From Companilactobacillus jidongensis (GTDB lineage Bacteria; Bacillota; Bacilli; Lactobacillales; Lactobacillaceae), in contig NZ_RHOP01000002.1 in assembly GCF_003946575.1 (NCBI RefSeq), forward strand, positions 62,001 through 126,000: a stretch of 64,000 nt of DNA, written 5' to 3'. The position numbers and the translations under genes were made by a program. Shown in pieces: positions 50,960-60,958 of the stretch. Under the pieces are notes generated by a model. The model saw only the letters and a list, made by a program, of their open reading frames with translations. It was not told the origin of the DNA and did not search any database. The number at the start of each line of letters is the position of its first letter. Within the stretch, counting starts at the first letter, position 1.

Positions 50960-52747
50960 TTAATCCATCGATTGAAGTTCATATAATTCTGAATACAATC
51001 CTCCAGCCGCAAGTAATTCATCATGTGTTCCTCGTTCAGCGATACGACCGTGGCTCAAAACTAATATTTGATCAGCATCTTGAACAGTCGACAATCTATG
51101 CGCAATGGCAATCGTCGTTCGATCATCCCTCATTTTTGATAATCCCTTGGTTATACTCTGTTCAGTCTGGGGATCGATATTTGCGGTAGCCTCATCCAGT
51201 ATTAATACCTTCGGATTACGGACAATAGTTCTAGCAAACGAGATTAATTGACGTTGTCCAGCTGAAAAACTGCTGCCGCGTTCAATTACCTTAGCATGGT
51301 ACTGGTCAGGTAAATTCTCAATAAACTCATCTGCATCAACAAATCTCGCGGCCTGTTCAACTTGCTCATCTGAAATACTGTCATCATACATGCGAATATT
51401 ATTAGTAATGTCGCCATAGAATAAGTATGGTTCTTGAATAACTAACCCCAACTTATCACGCAATTCCTTAGTTGAATAATCACGAATATCATGATCATCA
51501 ATCAGAATCTGACCTTCGCCAAACTCATAAAAACGCAGCAAGATATTAATAATCGAACTCTTACCACTTCCCGTATGTCCAACCAAGGCAACGGTTTGTC
51601 CTGGTTCAACCGTGAAAGAAATATCCTTCAAGATTGGTTCTCCTGGTACATAACCAAAGGTAACGTGGCGAAATTCAATTTTACCGACCGCAATCTTAGC
51701 ATCACTGGCTTCATTTTGTTTCGGATTAGTTGTCTGATTATCAAATAATTTCATAATTCGATATCCAGCAACCATTCCATCTTGGAAGTAGGACATATAG
51801 TTCATAACATTAGAGAGTGGATTAAAAAAGTTTTGTTGATATGAAATAAAAGCATAGATGACACCTGCTGCCACAATTGTATGTGTGCTTTCTAATCCAA
51901 ATCCACCTAAGGCAATTACTTCAGCCAATGTGAACATCAAAGTAATCGTTGGATACAGCAAGAATGAATTAACATTGATCATCTTATTTCTTTGTGTGAA
52001 GTACAAATTATTCTTATGTTCAAATTCCTCGATCATCCGCTTCTGTTGACCAAACTGTTGAATGATGCTGATACCCATTAGTGACTCATTCAGTTTGGTA
52101 TTGATCTGGCTCAAATATTCACGCAAACGTTGATAGATTTTGGAGCTCAAATGTTGATACAACCAAATCAAAACATACAGTGCTAAAACAAATAGCGCTG
52201 TCGCAATTGCCAATGTAGCATTAACTGACATCATTGCCACAAAGGCTGAAATTATTGAAAATGCTGCCACTAAGATCATCAAAAACAATGTCCAAAAATC
52301 ATACAAGGTCTTAGTATCATTGGTCACTCTGGAAACAATCGATCCAGCAGGTGTCTTGTCAAAGTAGTCCATCCCTAAAGTATGTAGCTTGCGGAATAAC
52401 TGACTGCGAATTTGTTCCAGTGTCCGTTCGGCTCCCATTGAAAAAGCAAAGTTTTGAACAAATTGAACCATCGCCTTGATGACTGTTCCGATAAAATAAA
52501 CAATCGCAAAACCAATAATGATCTGAATACCAGTGTCTTGATGAACCAAGTAGTGATCCATATAATATTGCAACAATCTCGGTAAAATTATATTAATCAC
52601 GCTCAAACCAACGGCAAAAATTATTGCCGTAATAAATTGGCGTTTGAATGCCCAAGCAAAACTAAACAACCGTTTCAAAATATTTCGTTGCTGTTTTCTA
52701 GAAAGTGTTTGAATGTCATCAATTGTTGTTTCTTCTTTTTTATCCAC
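50960..52747 (-). CDS. Heterodimeric ABC multidrug exporter, subunit with consensus catalytic Glu (LmrD/YheH-like)
   Basis: A 595-residue half-transporter: six-helix membrane domain (about 35-330), then a nucleotide-binding domain with GHTGSGKSS (Walker A), the degenerate signature SFSAGQRQ and Walker B VLILDEATANID with intact Glu. It pairs with the upstream half-transporter, whose Walker B ends in Asp. Such heterodimers export drugs or lipids, but substrate is unknown here. The GTG start overlaps the upstream gene by 8 nt, which implies coupled synthesis. Confidence 0.88.
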   Translation of the reverse strand: MDKKEETTIDDIQTLSRKQQRNILKRLFSFAWAFKRQFITAIIFAVGLSVINIILPRLLQYYMDHYLVHQDTGIQIIIGFAIVYFIGTVIKAMVQFVQNFAFSMGAERTLEQIRSQLFRKLHTLGMDYFDKTPAGSIVSRVTNDTKTLYDFWTLFLMILVAAFSIISAFVAMMSVNATLAIATALFVLALYVLIWLYQHLSSKIYQRLREYLSQINTKLNESLMGISIIQQFGQQKRMIEEFEHKNNLYFTQRNKMINVNSFLLYPTITLMFTLAEVIALGGFGLESTHTIVAAGVIYAFISYQQNFFNPLSNVMNYMSYFQDGMVAGYRIMKLFDNQTTNPKQNEASDAKIAVGKIEFRHVTFGYVPGEPILKDISFTVEPGQTVALVGHTGSGKSSIINILLRFYEFGEGQILIDDHDIRDYSTKELRDKLGLVIQEPYLFYGDITNNIRMYDDSISDEQVEQAARFVDADEFIENLPDQYHAKVIERGSSFSAGQRQLISFARTIVRNPKVLILDEATANIDPQTEQSITKGLSKMRDDRTTIAIAHRLSTVQDADQILVLSHGRIAERGTHDELLAAGGLYSELYELQSMD

Positions 52748-54500
52748 GATTGTCTAATCTCCCTTCTATTTCTGCATTTTTAGCTTGCAAATTGAACGTA
52801 TCATAATACCAGCCCTTATTAGCCAGTAATTCTTGATGGGTTCCGTGTTCGATGATCGTCCCATGATCAACCACCAATATTTGATCGGCATATTCTACTG
52901 AACTCAATCTGCTGGCGGCGATAATTGTCGTACTCTTACTTCGGTTGGCGGCAATGCGTTCTTCAATATTACGTTCCGTTTTCGAATCCACCGCTGATAA
53001 TGAATCATCTAGAATCAATAACTCAGGATCACTCAAAACAGCCCTAGCAATCGCTAGACGTTGTTTTTGTCCACCAGACAGTGAAACACCTAACTCACCT
53101 ACTTGAGTGTCGTAACCCTTAGGCATACCATCAATATCATGATTCAAATCCGCAATGTGCGCCGCTGCCGTAACTTGTTCCTGTGTCGCATCAATATTCG
53201 CAAATCTAATATTGTCACGAATATCGGTTGAGAACAAAAAGTTAGTCTGTGGAACATAACCAATGGTGTCCAAATAATTATTTAACTTAAAGTCACGAAT
53301 ATCGTGATCACCGACAGTAATTTGACCGTTGTAGTGATCGAAGTCACGCATCAATAAGCTAATGATCGTTGACTTACCACCACCAGTTGGACCAACGATA
53401 CCCATTGTTTGACCCTCTCTTAATTCAAAACTGACATTGTTAAGTGCAGCTGCTTCGTCATCTGGATAATGGAACTTTTTCATTTCAAAATCTAAAACAC
53501 CGTTTGGTGCGGATTTCACTTCGTGACGTGGGGCAACTAATGATGATTTTTCATCCAACAATTCAGTAATACGATCATAACTAGCCGAGCCACGTTCCAA
53601 AATATTAAACAAGCTACCAATAGCAAACATTGGCCAAGTTAACTCTGCCATATAAGTAATAAAGGAGACTAATTCACCAATCGTAATCTGTGAGTGGATA
53701 ACCGCCAGTCCGCCAAGGATAATTGTAATGACATATGAGATACCCATGATTATTGAAGTCAATGGATCAAACATAGCATCTAGTCGATAGGACTTTTTAT
53801 TTGCTTTAATATTTTTATCCACATACTTATCAAAGTCTTGTTCATCTTGATGTTCCTGACCTAATGCCTTTAATACTTTGATTCCAAGAATACTCTCCTG
53901 CGTCTTGTTGTTGATACTGGAGAATGCTGCTTGCGACTTCATGAAGGCATCATGAATCTTATTTCCAAGTACATTCGCCATAACTGCCAACAGAAGCAAT
54001 GGCAAAATAGCATAAAATGTCAGCTTCCAATTAACAAACATCCCCATCGCAAAAATCATCGACAGTCCGGTTATTAAAGAATCAGCCAGCGTCAACACTC
54101 CGGGACCAGCAACTTCACGAACCGCATCAATATCATTTGTCGCGTGTGCCATTAAGTCACCAGTCCGCCACTTCTGATAAAAAGTTGTGTCCATCTTCAT
54201 AAAATGCCTGAAGAGACGATTACGCAAATCTCGTTCCAAAACATAAGAACTACCAAAAATCATTTTTTGCCAAACAAACCTCAGCAAATATCCCAAGATA
54301 GCTACTAAGACTAATAAAATCAAATTCATCATTAAAAAATGAATCGTCAGCGTCCTCTTACTGACAGCATCGACAATGATACCAACTATACGTGGTGGTA
54401 TTACATTACAGGCGGCAACCAATAATAGTGCCAGAACTCCTAATGTATACTGCTTCCATCGATGCTTAAAAAACCAACTTAATCTAGAAAAAATCCCCAT
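52740..54500 (-). CDS. Heterodimeric ABC multidrug exporter, subunit with degenerate ATP site (LmrC/YheI-like)
   Basis: A 586-residue half-transporter: membrane domain (about 15-310), then an NBD with GPTGGGKST (Walker A), Q-loop YVPQTNFLF, signature SLSGGQKQR and Walker B LLILDDSLSAVD, with Asp in place of the catalytic Glu. This pattern (one subunit with Asp, the other with Glu and a degenerate signature) is the known asymmetry of heterodimeric type IV exporters such as BmrCD and LmrCD. It is the first gene of the pair. Confidence 0.88.
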   Translation of the reverse strand: MGIFSRLSWFFKHRWKQYTLGVLALLLVAACNVIPPRIVGIIVDAVSKRTLTIHFLMMNLILLVLVAILGYLLRFVWQKMIFGSSYVLERDLRNRLFRHFMKMDTTFYQKWRTGDLMAHATNDIDAVREVAGPGVLTLADSLITGLSMIFAMGMFVNWKLTFYAILPLLLLAVMANVLGNKIHDAFMKSQAAFSSINNKTQESILGIKVLKALGQEHQDEQDFDKYVDKNIKANKKSYRLDAMFDPLTSIIMGISYVITIILGGLAVIHSQITIGELVSFITYMAELTWPMFAIGSLFNILERGSASYDRITELLDEKSSLVAPRHEVKSAPNGVLDFEMKKFHYPDDEAAALNNVSFELREGQTMGIVGPTGGGKSTIISLLMRDFDHYNGQITVGDHDIRDFKLNNYLDTIGYVPQTNFLFSTDIRDNIRFANIDATQEQVTAAAHIADLNHDIDGMPKGYDTQVGELGVSLSGGQKQRLAIARAVLSDPELLILDDSLSAVDSKTERNIEERIAANRSKSTTIIAASRLSSVEYADQILVVDHGTIIEHGTHQELLANKGWYYDTFNLQAKNAEIEGRLDNRG

Positions 54501-54593
54501 ATTAATTCACCTATCATTAAAAATTCAATACTAGTTACTTTACACCTTCAAGTAGACTATAAGGCAACATTTTTGTTTTAAAAATTTCAATAA

Positions 54594-54622
54594 AAAAACC
54601 ACATCATTTCTGATGTGGTTTG
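54594..54622 (-). terminator. Terminator after alr
   Basis: Perfect arms AACCACATCA / TGATGTGGTT with a 4-nt loop are followed by TTTTTATTG on the minus strand, just past the alr stop. It ends the murF-cshA-acpS-alr series. Confidence 0.88.
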
Positions 54623-54631
54623 ATTTTTAAT

Positions 54632-55744
54632 CTATTTAACATACTTTCTAGGTAATCTCTCACTCAATCCACAAAGAACTTCATAATTAATAGTTCCAGC
54701 ATATTGAGCAACTTCAGTAGCAGTGATCTCATCATCGCCATCTTTACCGATCAAAGTAACCTTACTGCCAACTGGCATTTCTTCAGGTAATTTAACCATG
54801 AATTGGTCCATGCAGACGCGTCCGACAATTGGGCAACGCTTGCCATTGACCAAGACTTCAAATTCTTGCATACGACGCAACCAACCATCAGCGTAACCCA
54901 TTGGAACAGTTCCGATCCATTCGGAATCTTCACTGGTATAGGTGGCACCATAGCCAACACTATCACCTTTATTGATCCGCTTAACAAAGACTAGTTCTGA
55001 ATATAGACCCAAGGCAGGTTTCAATTCATATGGGGTCTTTGTAATATCAGTTTGTGATGGATTCAAGCCATACAAGGCAATTCCGTCACGAATCAAATTA
55101 ACTGCTAAATCTTGATGCCATAAGGCTGTGGCTGAATTAGCACAGTGAACATATTTGAATTCAGTTGGTAAGTCACTAGACATTTCTTTGAAACGACTAA
55201 CTTGTTTTTCAAAGTATTTTTCATCCGGATTGTCAGCTGTAGCAAAATGAGTAAATAATCCTTCAGCAATAAATTTATCAGAATTATCATTTAAATAATT
55301 ACAAGCAGAAATTAAATCAGCTTTTTCTCTAAAACCAATTCTACCCATGCCACTATCAATTCCCAAATGAACTTTGAGATCTTTAACTCCAGTAGCAGCA
55401 GCTTGCTGTAACCACTCTAAACTACCCACAGTTAACGAAATATCAGCGTCTGCGGCAATTTTGGCATTATCTACACCAGTTATGCCCAAAACTAATATTG
55501 GAGCTTGAACGCCATTTTGACGTATTTCAAGGCCTTCATCCAGGGTAGCGACACAAAGTCCGCTAGCGCCGTATTCTAGTTCAGCCGTAGCGACTGCCAC
55601 TAGCCCATGTCCATAAGCATTGGCTTTGACCACAGCGAAGACATCTGTACCTTCTGGTACAGACCTCAATTCGTTCTGCAAATTTTCCTTTAGATTACTT
55701 AAATTAACCTCGACATATGCGGGGCGATGGATTGATGGTAACAT
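54632..55744 (-). CDS. alr: Alanine racemase
   Basis: A 370-residue PLP enzyme making D-alanine for peptidoglycan and lipoteichoic acid. The PLP lysine lies in VVKANAYGHG (about 37-46). The C-terminal domain has the catalytic Tyr in GYGATYTSED and the QFMVKLPEEMPVG region. AGGAGG precedes the ATG. It is last in the murF-cshA-acpS-alr cluster, the common lactobacillus arrangement. Confidence 0.96.
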   Translation of the reverse strand: MLPSIHRPAYVEVNLSNLKENLQNELRSVPEGTDVFAVVKANAYGHGLVAVATAELEYGASGLCVATLDEGLEIRQNGVQAPILVLGITGVDNAKIAADADISLTVGSLEWLQQAAATGVKDLKVHLGIDSGMGRIGFREKADLISACNYLNDNSDKFIAEGLFTHFATADNPDEKYFEKQVSRFKEMSSDLPTEFKYVHCANSATALWHQDLAVNLIRDGIALYGLNPSQTDITKTPYELKPALGLYSELVFVKRINKGDSVGYGATYTSEDSEWIGTVPMGYADGWLRRMQEFEVLVNGKRCPIVGRVCMDQFMVKLPEEMPVGSKVTLIGKDGDDEITATEVAQYAGTINYEVLCGLSERLPRKYVK

Positions 55745-55772
55745 GTGATACCTCCTAAAAAGTTACAAACAA

Positions 55773-56141
55773 CTATTCAGACTTATCAACATCCTCAATA
55801 ATAACTTCTGTTATTACAAGTTCATCCGTATCTGAAATAGAAATTTGAATGTTTCCCTCAAAAATATCCGTTTTTATATATGGTTGACCAGACTCATAAT
55901 TTAATACACTCAAATCATGAAATCCAATCTTGCCTAATCCGGTTCCCATGGCTTTGGTAAATGATTCTTTAGCTGAAAACCTACCTGTCAAATAAGTCAT
56001 TTGAGCTTTTTCAGTCTTCTTAGTTAAGAATACCGCCATTTCCTCACTTGTCAAAACCTTATCCGCAAATCTAGGATGTCGACCATAGATCTTACGAACA
56101 CGATCGATTTCCGCAATGTCTACTCCTAGTCCTTTTATCAT
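55773..56141 (-). CDS. acpS: Holo-[acyl-carrier-protein] synthase
   Basis: A 122-residue phosphopantetheinyl transferase that activates acyl carrier protein with CoA. Motifs are GLGVDIAEIDRV near the N-terminus and GRFSAKESFTKAMGTGLG, the two Mg/CoA-binding signatures. The ATG at 56141 is used (GGAGAG 5 nt upstream); the longer frame upstream runs through the cshA terminator. It is followed by alr. Confidence 0.95.
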   Translation of the reverse strand: MIKGLGVDIAEIDRVRKIYGRHPRFADKVLTSEEMAVFLTKKTEKAQMTYLTGRFSAKESFTKAMGTGLGKIGFHDLSVLNYESGQPYIKTDIFEGNIQISISDTDELVITEVIIEDVDKSE

Positions 56142-56159
56142 AATATCTCTCCATAATTT

Positions 56160-56202
56160 TTTTGAAAAAAAAGACAAAGCAAATTTAATCACCTTGTCTT
56201 CA
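56160..56202 (-). terminator. Terminator between cshA and acpS
   Basis: AAGACAA / TTGTCTT arms with a ~16-nt loop are followed by TTTTTTTTC on the minus strand. The short stem makes it moderate in strength. It lies close before the acpS ribosome-binding site. Confidence 0.6.
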
Positions 56203-56252
56203 TTACTTATATTATAAAACAAATGTTTTATTTTCCAAATATTTACGTCAAA

Positions 56253-57821
56253 TTAAAGATTTGTTCTAATCTTGAAGTTCTTCTTTGATTGACCCTTTGA
56301 CTTAGATGAACTGTTGCGGCTGTCATGACGTTTTTCGCCTGACTTACCACTACCACCACTGTGGTTGCTGTTTCCACCACGATCATCATGTCTTCTTGAA
56401 TGATGGTTGCCACTACCGCCACCATTACGGTTACGATCACGGCCGCCACCAAAACGTCCACGTCTACCATGGCCTGAACGGCTGTGACTAGTTTTACGTG
56501 AAGGAAGTGGTCTTTCTGGAGCAATCTTAACAGGAACACTTTGTGCGTCCTTGATAGTTGTGCTCAAGTAAACCTTAACTAAGTCTTCTGGTGAATACTC
56601 TTCTAACAATTGCTTAACAGCATAGTCGAAACGATCTAAGTTCTTGTCAACACCAATAGTATTCTTAACTTCTTCTTTAACTGCCTCCAATTGTCCTACA
56701 AGAACTTCATTGTCAGTAGGTGGAGCAAGTGGTTTCATACGCTTCTTTGTAAGATTCTCAATTGTACGTAAGTAACCCATTTCGTTAGGTGTAACGAATG
56801 TTACAGACACACCAGAATGTCCGGCACGACCAGTACGGCCAATACGGTGAACATAACTGTCAGGGTCTTGAGGAATATCATAGTTATAAACGTGTGACAC
56901 ACCTGAAATATCTAGTCCACGAGCAGCAACGTCAGTTGCAACAAGGAATTCTAGCTTACCAGCTTTGAACTTACGAAGGACACTAGTACGTTTGTCTTGT
57001 GACAAATCACCGTGAAGTCCTTCAGCATTGTATCCACGAGCTTGCAAACCACGTGTTAATTCATCAACACGACGCTTCGTTCTACCGAAGATCAAGGCTA
57101 ATTCTGGTCCTTGAACATCAAAGATTCTTGTCATTAAGTCGAACTTCTCGAAGTCGCGAGCCTTAACGTAGTATTGATCGATCTTGTCAGCAGTTAATTC
57201 TTTTGACTTAATCTTAACGATCTTAGGTTCTGTCATGAACTTATCAGCAATACGCATGATAGGCTTAGGCATTGTTGCTGAGAACAATAGAGTTTGGTGT
57301 ACGTTAGGAACATTTGAAAGAATACTTTCAATGTCTTCAACGAATCCCATATCTAGCATTTCGTCGGCTTCGTCCAAAACAACTGTTTTGACGTTACCTA
57401 ATTTAAGAGTGCGTCGGTTGATATGATCGAGCATACGACCTGGAGTACCAACAACAATATTAGGATGATTCTTTAAGGCACGAATTTGTCTTCTGATGTC
57501 AGAACCACCATAAACAGATTGAACTCTAACTTTTTTGTCGCGGCCTAATCTGTATAACTCTTCTTGAGTTTGGATAGCTAATTCTCTAGTAGGTGAGATA
57601 ATTAGCGCTTGAATATCTGTAGATGACATATCGATGGCATCTAAAATTGGTAGACCAAAAGCAGCGGTCTTACCTGTACCTGTTTGGGCTTGTCCAATGA
57701 CGTCGTCTCCGGCTAATACCATTGGAATAGTTTCTGCTTGAATGGGGGTAGTTTCTTCGAAACCGGCCTCATTTACAGCTTGTAGTAATCTTGAATCTAA
57801 ATTTAATTCACTAAATTTCAC
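56253..57821 (-). CDS. cshA: DEAD-box RNA helicase CshA
   Basis: A 522-residue helicase. Motifs in order are the Q motif region [28 protein letters not shown] (I), PTRELAIQ (Ia), TPGRMLDHI (Ib), [13 protein letters not shown] (II), LLFSATMP (III), [11 protein letters not shown] (V) and [10 protein letters not shown] (VI). A C-terminal Arg/Gly/His/Asn/Ser-rich tail (about 430-522) binds RNA nonspecifically. CshA acts in mRNA decay and ribosome assembly at low temperature. The start is GTG at 57821 with GGAGG 6 nt upstream. Confidence 0.95.
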   Translation of the reverse strand: MKFSELNLDSRLLQAVNEAGFEETTPIQAETIPMVLAGDDVIGQAQTGTGKTAAFGLPILDAIDMSSTDIQALIISPTRELAIQTQEELYRLGRDKKVRVQSVYGGSDIRRQIRALKNHPNIVVGTPGRMLDHINRRTLKLGNVKTVVLDEADEMLDMGFVEDIESILSNVPNVHQTLLFSATMPKPIMRIADKFMTEPKIVKIKSKELTADKIDQYYVKARDFEKFDLMTRIFDVQGPELALIFGRTKRRVDELTRGLQARGYNAEGLHGDLSQDKRTSVLRKFKAGKLEFLVATDVAARGLDISGVSHVYNYDIPQDPDSYVHRIGRTGRAGHSGVSVTFVTPNEMGYLRTIENLTKKRMKPLAPPTDNEVLVGQLEAVKEEVKNTIGVDKNLDRFDYAVKQLLEEYSPEDLVKVYLSTTIKDAQSVPVKIAPERPLPSRKTSHSRSGHGRRGRFGGGRDRNRNGGGSGNHHSRRHDDRGGNSNHSGGSGKSGEKRHDSRNSSSKSKGQSKKNFKIRTNL

Positions 57822-57862
57822 AAAAATCCTCCAGTTGTTACGCGTTAAAATCACAATTGGCA

Positions 57863-57891
57863 ACTATAACACGTTATTCAATCATTCTCAA
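57863..57891 (-). promoter_or_regulatory. Promoter of cshA
   Basis: Minus-strand TTGAGA (57886-57891), a 17-nt spacer and TATAGT (57863-57868) lie about 40 nt before cshA and just after the murF stop. Confidence 0.7.
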
Positions 57892-57902
57892 ATAACACAC
57901 TC

Positions 57903-59267
57903 TTATACTAATTTACTTAATACGTTCTCCAAATGAATGCCATGACTAGCCTTTAATAAGACAGTGTCAGTTGAGTTTATTTCTTTTTCTAAATCATTTG
58001 TTAATTCCGTTAATTGATCCTTGCTATACCAAATCAAATCATTATCAGCATATTTTTGATCCAACTTGGTTTTCAGAGCCTTCATTTCATCCCCTACAAG
58101 ATAAACTTTTGCAAAGTCCCTTGTATTGATGTGGTCCGCAAGTGATTCGTGCAAATGTTTTGATGCACTACCGAGTTCCAGCATGTCTCCTAGAACGACG
58201 ATCTTACGTCCAGGGGTTGAAATCTTTTTGAGACTTTCTAGAACTTCAATTGCAGCAGTCGGGTTTGAGTTATATACATCACTTAAAATGTCTGCGCCAT
58301 TTTTTGCTTTTAACCATTCTGTTCTATTCTCGGTAACATATAGGTCAGCCAAAGCTTTTGCCATAGCCTCTGGCTTAACATGAAGGGCTTGACCAACTAA
58401 AATTGCAGCCAAGGCATTCTTAACATTATATTCGCCCATCATCGGAATATCAAACTCTAAGTCCGGCCAAAGGTTAGTTTTGAACGAAGTTGTCGACTTC
58501 CCAGCCTTTATTGACGTAGCGTAAAGCGTATTCACATCTTTTTTTCCAAAAGTTAATTTTTTTTGTTCAACTTTTTGAGCACGTTCGGTCAATAGCGGTT
58601 CGTCACCGTCAAAAACAAACTTGCCGTCCTCTTGCAGATGATCGACTATCTCCATTTTAGCATCAGCAATCTTATCACGTGTGCCAAAGAACTCAATATG
58701 AGCCTCACCGACCATTGTAATAACTGAAATATCCGGATTAGCCAGACTACTTAAGTGATCGATCTGACCTGGACGATCCATTCCCATTTCTACCACTAAT
58801 ACCTCTGTATTGATCGGCATGTTCAAAATAGTAAATGGCACTCCGATCTCATTATTAAAGTTCATTGGTGTCTTAGCCACATTGTTATTAGTTGCTAGGA
58901 TTGCTGCAATCATATCCTTAGTAGTTGTCTTACCGTTACTTCCGGTAACAGCCACTACCTTAGGATTGACCTTTGCCAAATAATACTTAGCTAATGTCTC
59001 AAACGCAGTTGAAACATTCTTAACCACTACATAAGGAATCTCTTGATTAGGGATTTCGTGATCACTCTGCCAAACAGTTGCACTGACCCCATTAGAAATT
59101 GCACTGCCGATAAATTCATGACCATCACGTTCACCTTTTAGTGGGAAGAACAAGTCTCCCTCCTTAGCTTTGCGACTATCAAAACAAACCCCAGTAATAT
59201 CTACGTCAGGCACAGAGTCAACGTTGATTTTTAAAGCAGAATAAACTTCTTTTAACTTCATTTTCAT
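57903..59267 (-). CDS. murF: UDP-MurNAc-tripeptide D-Ala-D-Ala ligase MurF
   Basis: A 455-residue Mur ligase adding D-Ala-D-Ala to the UDP-MurNAc tripeptide in the cytoplasm. The N-terminal domain has CFDSRKAKEGDLFFPLKG, the ATP loop is VTGSNGKTTTKDM, and later come MNFNNEIGVP and LSDVYNSNPTA, all MurF features. The ATG at 59267 is chosen (GGGG about 10 nt upstream); an ATG two codons later is also possible. It heads murF-cshA-acpS-alr and is divergent from the MFS gene. Confidence 0.94.
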   Translation of the reverse strand: MKMKLKEVYSALKINVDSVPDVDITGVCFDSRKAKEGDLFFPLKGERDGHEFIGSAISNGVSATVWQSDHEIPNQEIPYVVVKNVSTAFETLAKYYLAKVNPKVVAVTGSNGKTTTKDMIAAILATNNNVAKTPMNFNNEIGVPFTILNMPINTEVLVVEMGMDRPGQIDHLSSLANPDISVITMVGEAHIEFFGTRDKIADAKMEIVDHLQEDGKFVFDGDEPLLTERAQKVEQKKLTFGKKDVNTLYATSIKAGKSTTSFKTNLWPDLEFDIPMMGEYNVKNALAAILVGQALHVKPEAMAKALADLYVTENRTEWLKAKNGADILSDVYNSNPTAAIEVLESLKKISTPGRKIVVLGDMLELGSASKHLHESLADHINTRDFAKVYLVGDEMKALKTKLDQKYADNDLIWYSKDQLTELTNDLEKEINSTDTVLLKASHGIHLENVLSKLV

Positions 59268-59356
59268 GAATATTTTTCCCCAATTCTGAAAAATTATTTT
59301 AATCCACACTAAATAAAAAGAGTATAGTATATTATTTAGAAAGGAATTGATGCACT

Positions 59357-60595
59357 ATGACATCTAAATCATCAAAAGTATCTGGGGAGAATAGTTATTG
59401 GCGACGTAATCTAACTGTTCTCTGGTTCAGTACTTTCATGACAGGTATTGGCTTTAGTATGATAACACCCTTTTTGCCATTATACATTAATCAACTGGGG
59501 AATTTCACAAAAAACCAACTTGTCATTTGGAATGGTATTGCATTCTCTTCTACCTTTTTAGTTATGGCGATCGTATCTCCTATTTGGGGGAAAATTGCTG
59601 ATCGTAGGGGCCGTAAGCTCATGCTTATCCGTGCCGCTCTTGGTATGGCAATCGTCATCTCACTTCAAGCCTTTGTCACAGCTGCTTGGCAAATTGTCGT
59701 TTTAAGACTCTTGCAAGGTGTCTTCTCAGGTTTTGTAAGTAACGCTAATACTTTGATTGCATCAACTGCCCCACGTGCAGAAAGTGGTAAAGCACTTGGT
59801 ACATTGAATACCGGTGTCATATCTGGTACATTACTCGGACCATTAGTCGGTGGTGTAATTGCACAATACTTCGGATATAGAATTCCATTTATGCTTACTG
59901 GATCTTTATTATTCTTGGCATTTATTTTGGTCACGATCTTTATTAAGGAAGATTTCACCCCTATTCCTAAGGGTGAAGAAGAATCAACCAAAGAAATTTT
60001 CCACAAGTTGAAAAATCCTAATTTGATCCTAGCAATGTTTGTTACTACCATGATCATTCAAACATCTAATAACTCGATCAATCCAATTATCAGTTTATAT
60101 GTTAAACAACTAATGCATGGATCTGACAAAGTCACCTTGATTGCCGGCTTCGTTGCTGCTGTTCCTGGTATTGCTAATATCATTGCTGCCCCACGTTTTG
60201 GAGCACTAGGCGATAGGATCGGTACCAGTAAGATTTTGATCGGTGGCTTGATTTTTGCAGTTCTAGTATATATTCCACAGGCGTTTGTTACTAACGTCTG
60301 GCAACTGGCAACCTTGAGATTCTTTGTTGGAATCTCAGATGCTTGTCTAGTTCCACAAGTTCAAACCTTGCTGGCGAAGTATACTGACGCAAAATACACT
60401 GGTAGAATCTTCGGATATAACCAGTCGTTCCAATCCGTTGGTAATGTCTGTGGACCGTTACTTGGTTCGTTCATTTCTAGTACCCTAAGCTACTCCGCTG
60501 TCTTCATCAGTACCAGCTGTTTGGCAGCCATCAACTTGGCCTGGGTATCCACGCATTTCAGAGCAAAAAAAGGTAAAAAAATAAAAGCCTCCTAA
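59357..60595 (+). CDS. MFS multidrug efflux transporter
   Basis: A 412-residue protein with twelve predicted transmembrane segments. It has the MFS signature GKIADRRGRKLMLIRAALGM between helices 2 and 3 and GPLVGGVIAQYFGYRIPF (motif C type) at helix 5, the antiporter pattern of drug:H+ exporters. It ends with a basic tail (KKGKKIKAS). The ATG at 59357 has AAAGGA upstream. Substrate is unknown. It is a single gene; its stop codon lies inside the loop of the shared terminator. Confidence 0.87.
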   Translation: MTSKSSKVSGENSYWRRNLTVLWFSTFMTGIGFSMITPFLPLYINQLGNFTKNQLVIWNGIAFSSTFLVMAIVSPIWGKIADRRGRKLMLIRAALGMAIVISLQAFVTAAWQIVVLRLLQGVFSGFVSNANTLIASTAPRAESGKALGTLNTGVISGTLLGPLVGGVIAQYFGYRIPFMLTGSLLFLAFILVTIFIKEDFTPIPKGEEESTKEIFHKLKNPNLILAMFVTTMIIQTSNNSINPIISLYVKQLMHGSDKVTLIAGFVAAVPGIANIIAAPRFGALGDRIGTSKILIGGLIFAVLVYIPQAFVTNVWQLATLRFFVGISDACLVPQVQTLLAKYTDAKYTGRIFGYNQSFQSVGNVCGPLLGSFISSTLSYSAVFISTSCLAAINLAWVSTHFRAKKGKKIKAS

Positions 60596-60618
60596 TATAG
60601 GATGGCTTTTTATTTTTG
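60583..60618. terminator. Shared terminator of the MFS gene and rpmE2
   Basis: AAAAGCC-t-CCT pairs with AGG-at-GGCTTTTT; A/T runs lie on both sides. The MFS stop (60593-60595) is within the hairpin and the rpmE2 stop (60610-60612) lies in the T run, so the convergent genes share one compact terminator. Confidence 0.75.
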
Positions 60619-60858
60619 TGATAAACCATATTTCTTGTTGAAACGATCGATACGTCCATCTGCTTGAGCAAACTTTTGCTTACCAGTATAGAAAGGATGT
60701 GAGTCTGATGAGATTTCAACACGAATTAGTGGATATTCTGTACCTTCGTAATCAGTTGTTTCGCTTGATTGAACTGTTGAACCAGCTAAGAACTTCTTAC
60801 CTGTTGATGAGTCCATGAATACAACTTGGTGATAATCTGGATGAATTCCTTGTTTCAT
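60610..60858 (-). CDS. rpmE2: 50S ribosomal protein L31 type B
   Basis: An 82-residue L31 of the zinc-free B type: [20 protein letters not shown], with [20 protein letters not shown] and no CxxC motif. In B. subtilis the type B paralog replaces the zinc form when zinc is short. In many lactobacilli it is the only L31, so zinc control should not be assumed. A good AAGGAG precedes the ATG. Confidence 0.95.
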   Translation of the reverse strand: MKQGIHPDYHQVVFMDSSTGKKFLAGSTVQSSETTDYEGTEYPLIRVEISSDSHPFYTGKQKFAQADGRIDRFNKKYGLSQK

Positions 60859-60958
60859 TCTATGTCGCTCCTTTGCCCTAAATCTTTTGCAGAAATAGAG
60901 ATTAATTTACTAACGGTATTAAATATTAACATGAACTTCCACTTTATTCAATACAATT

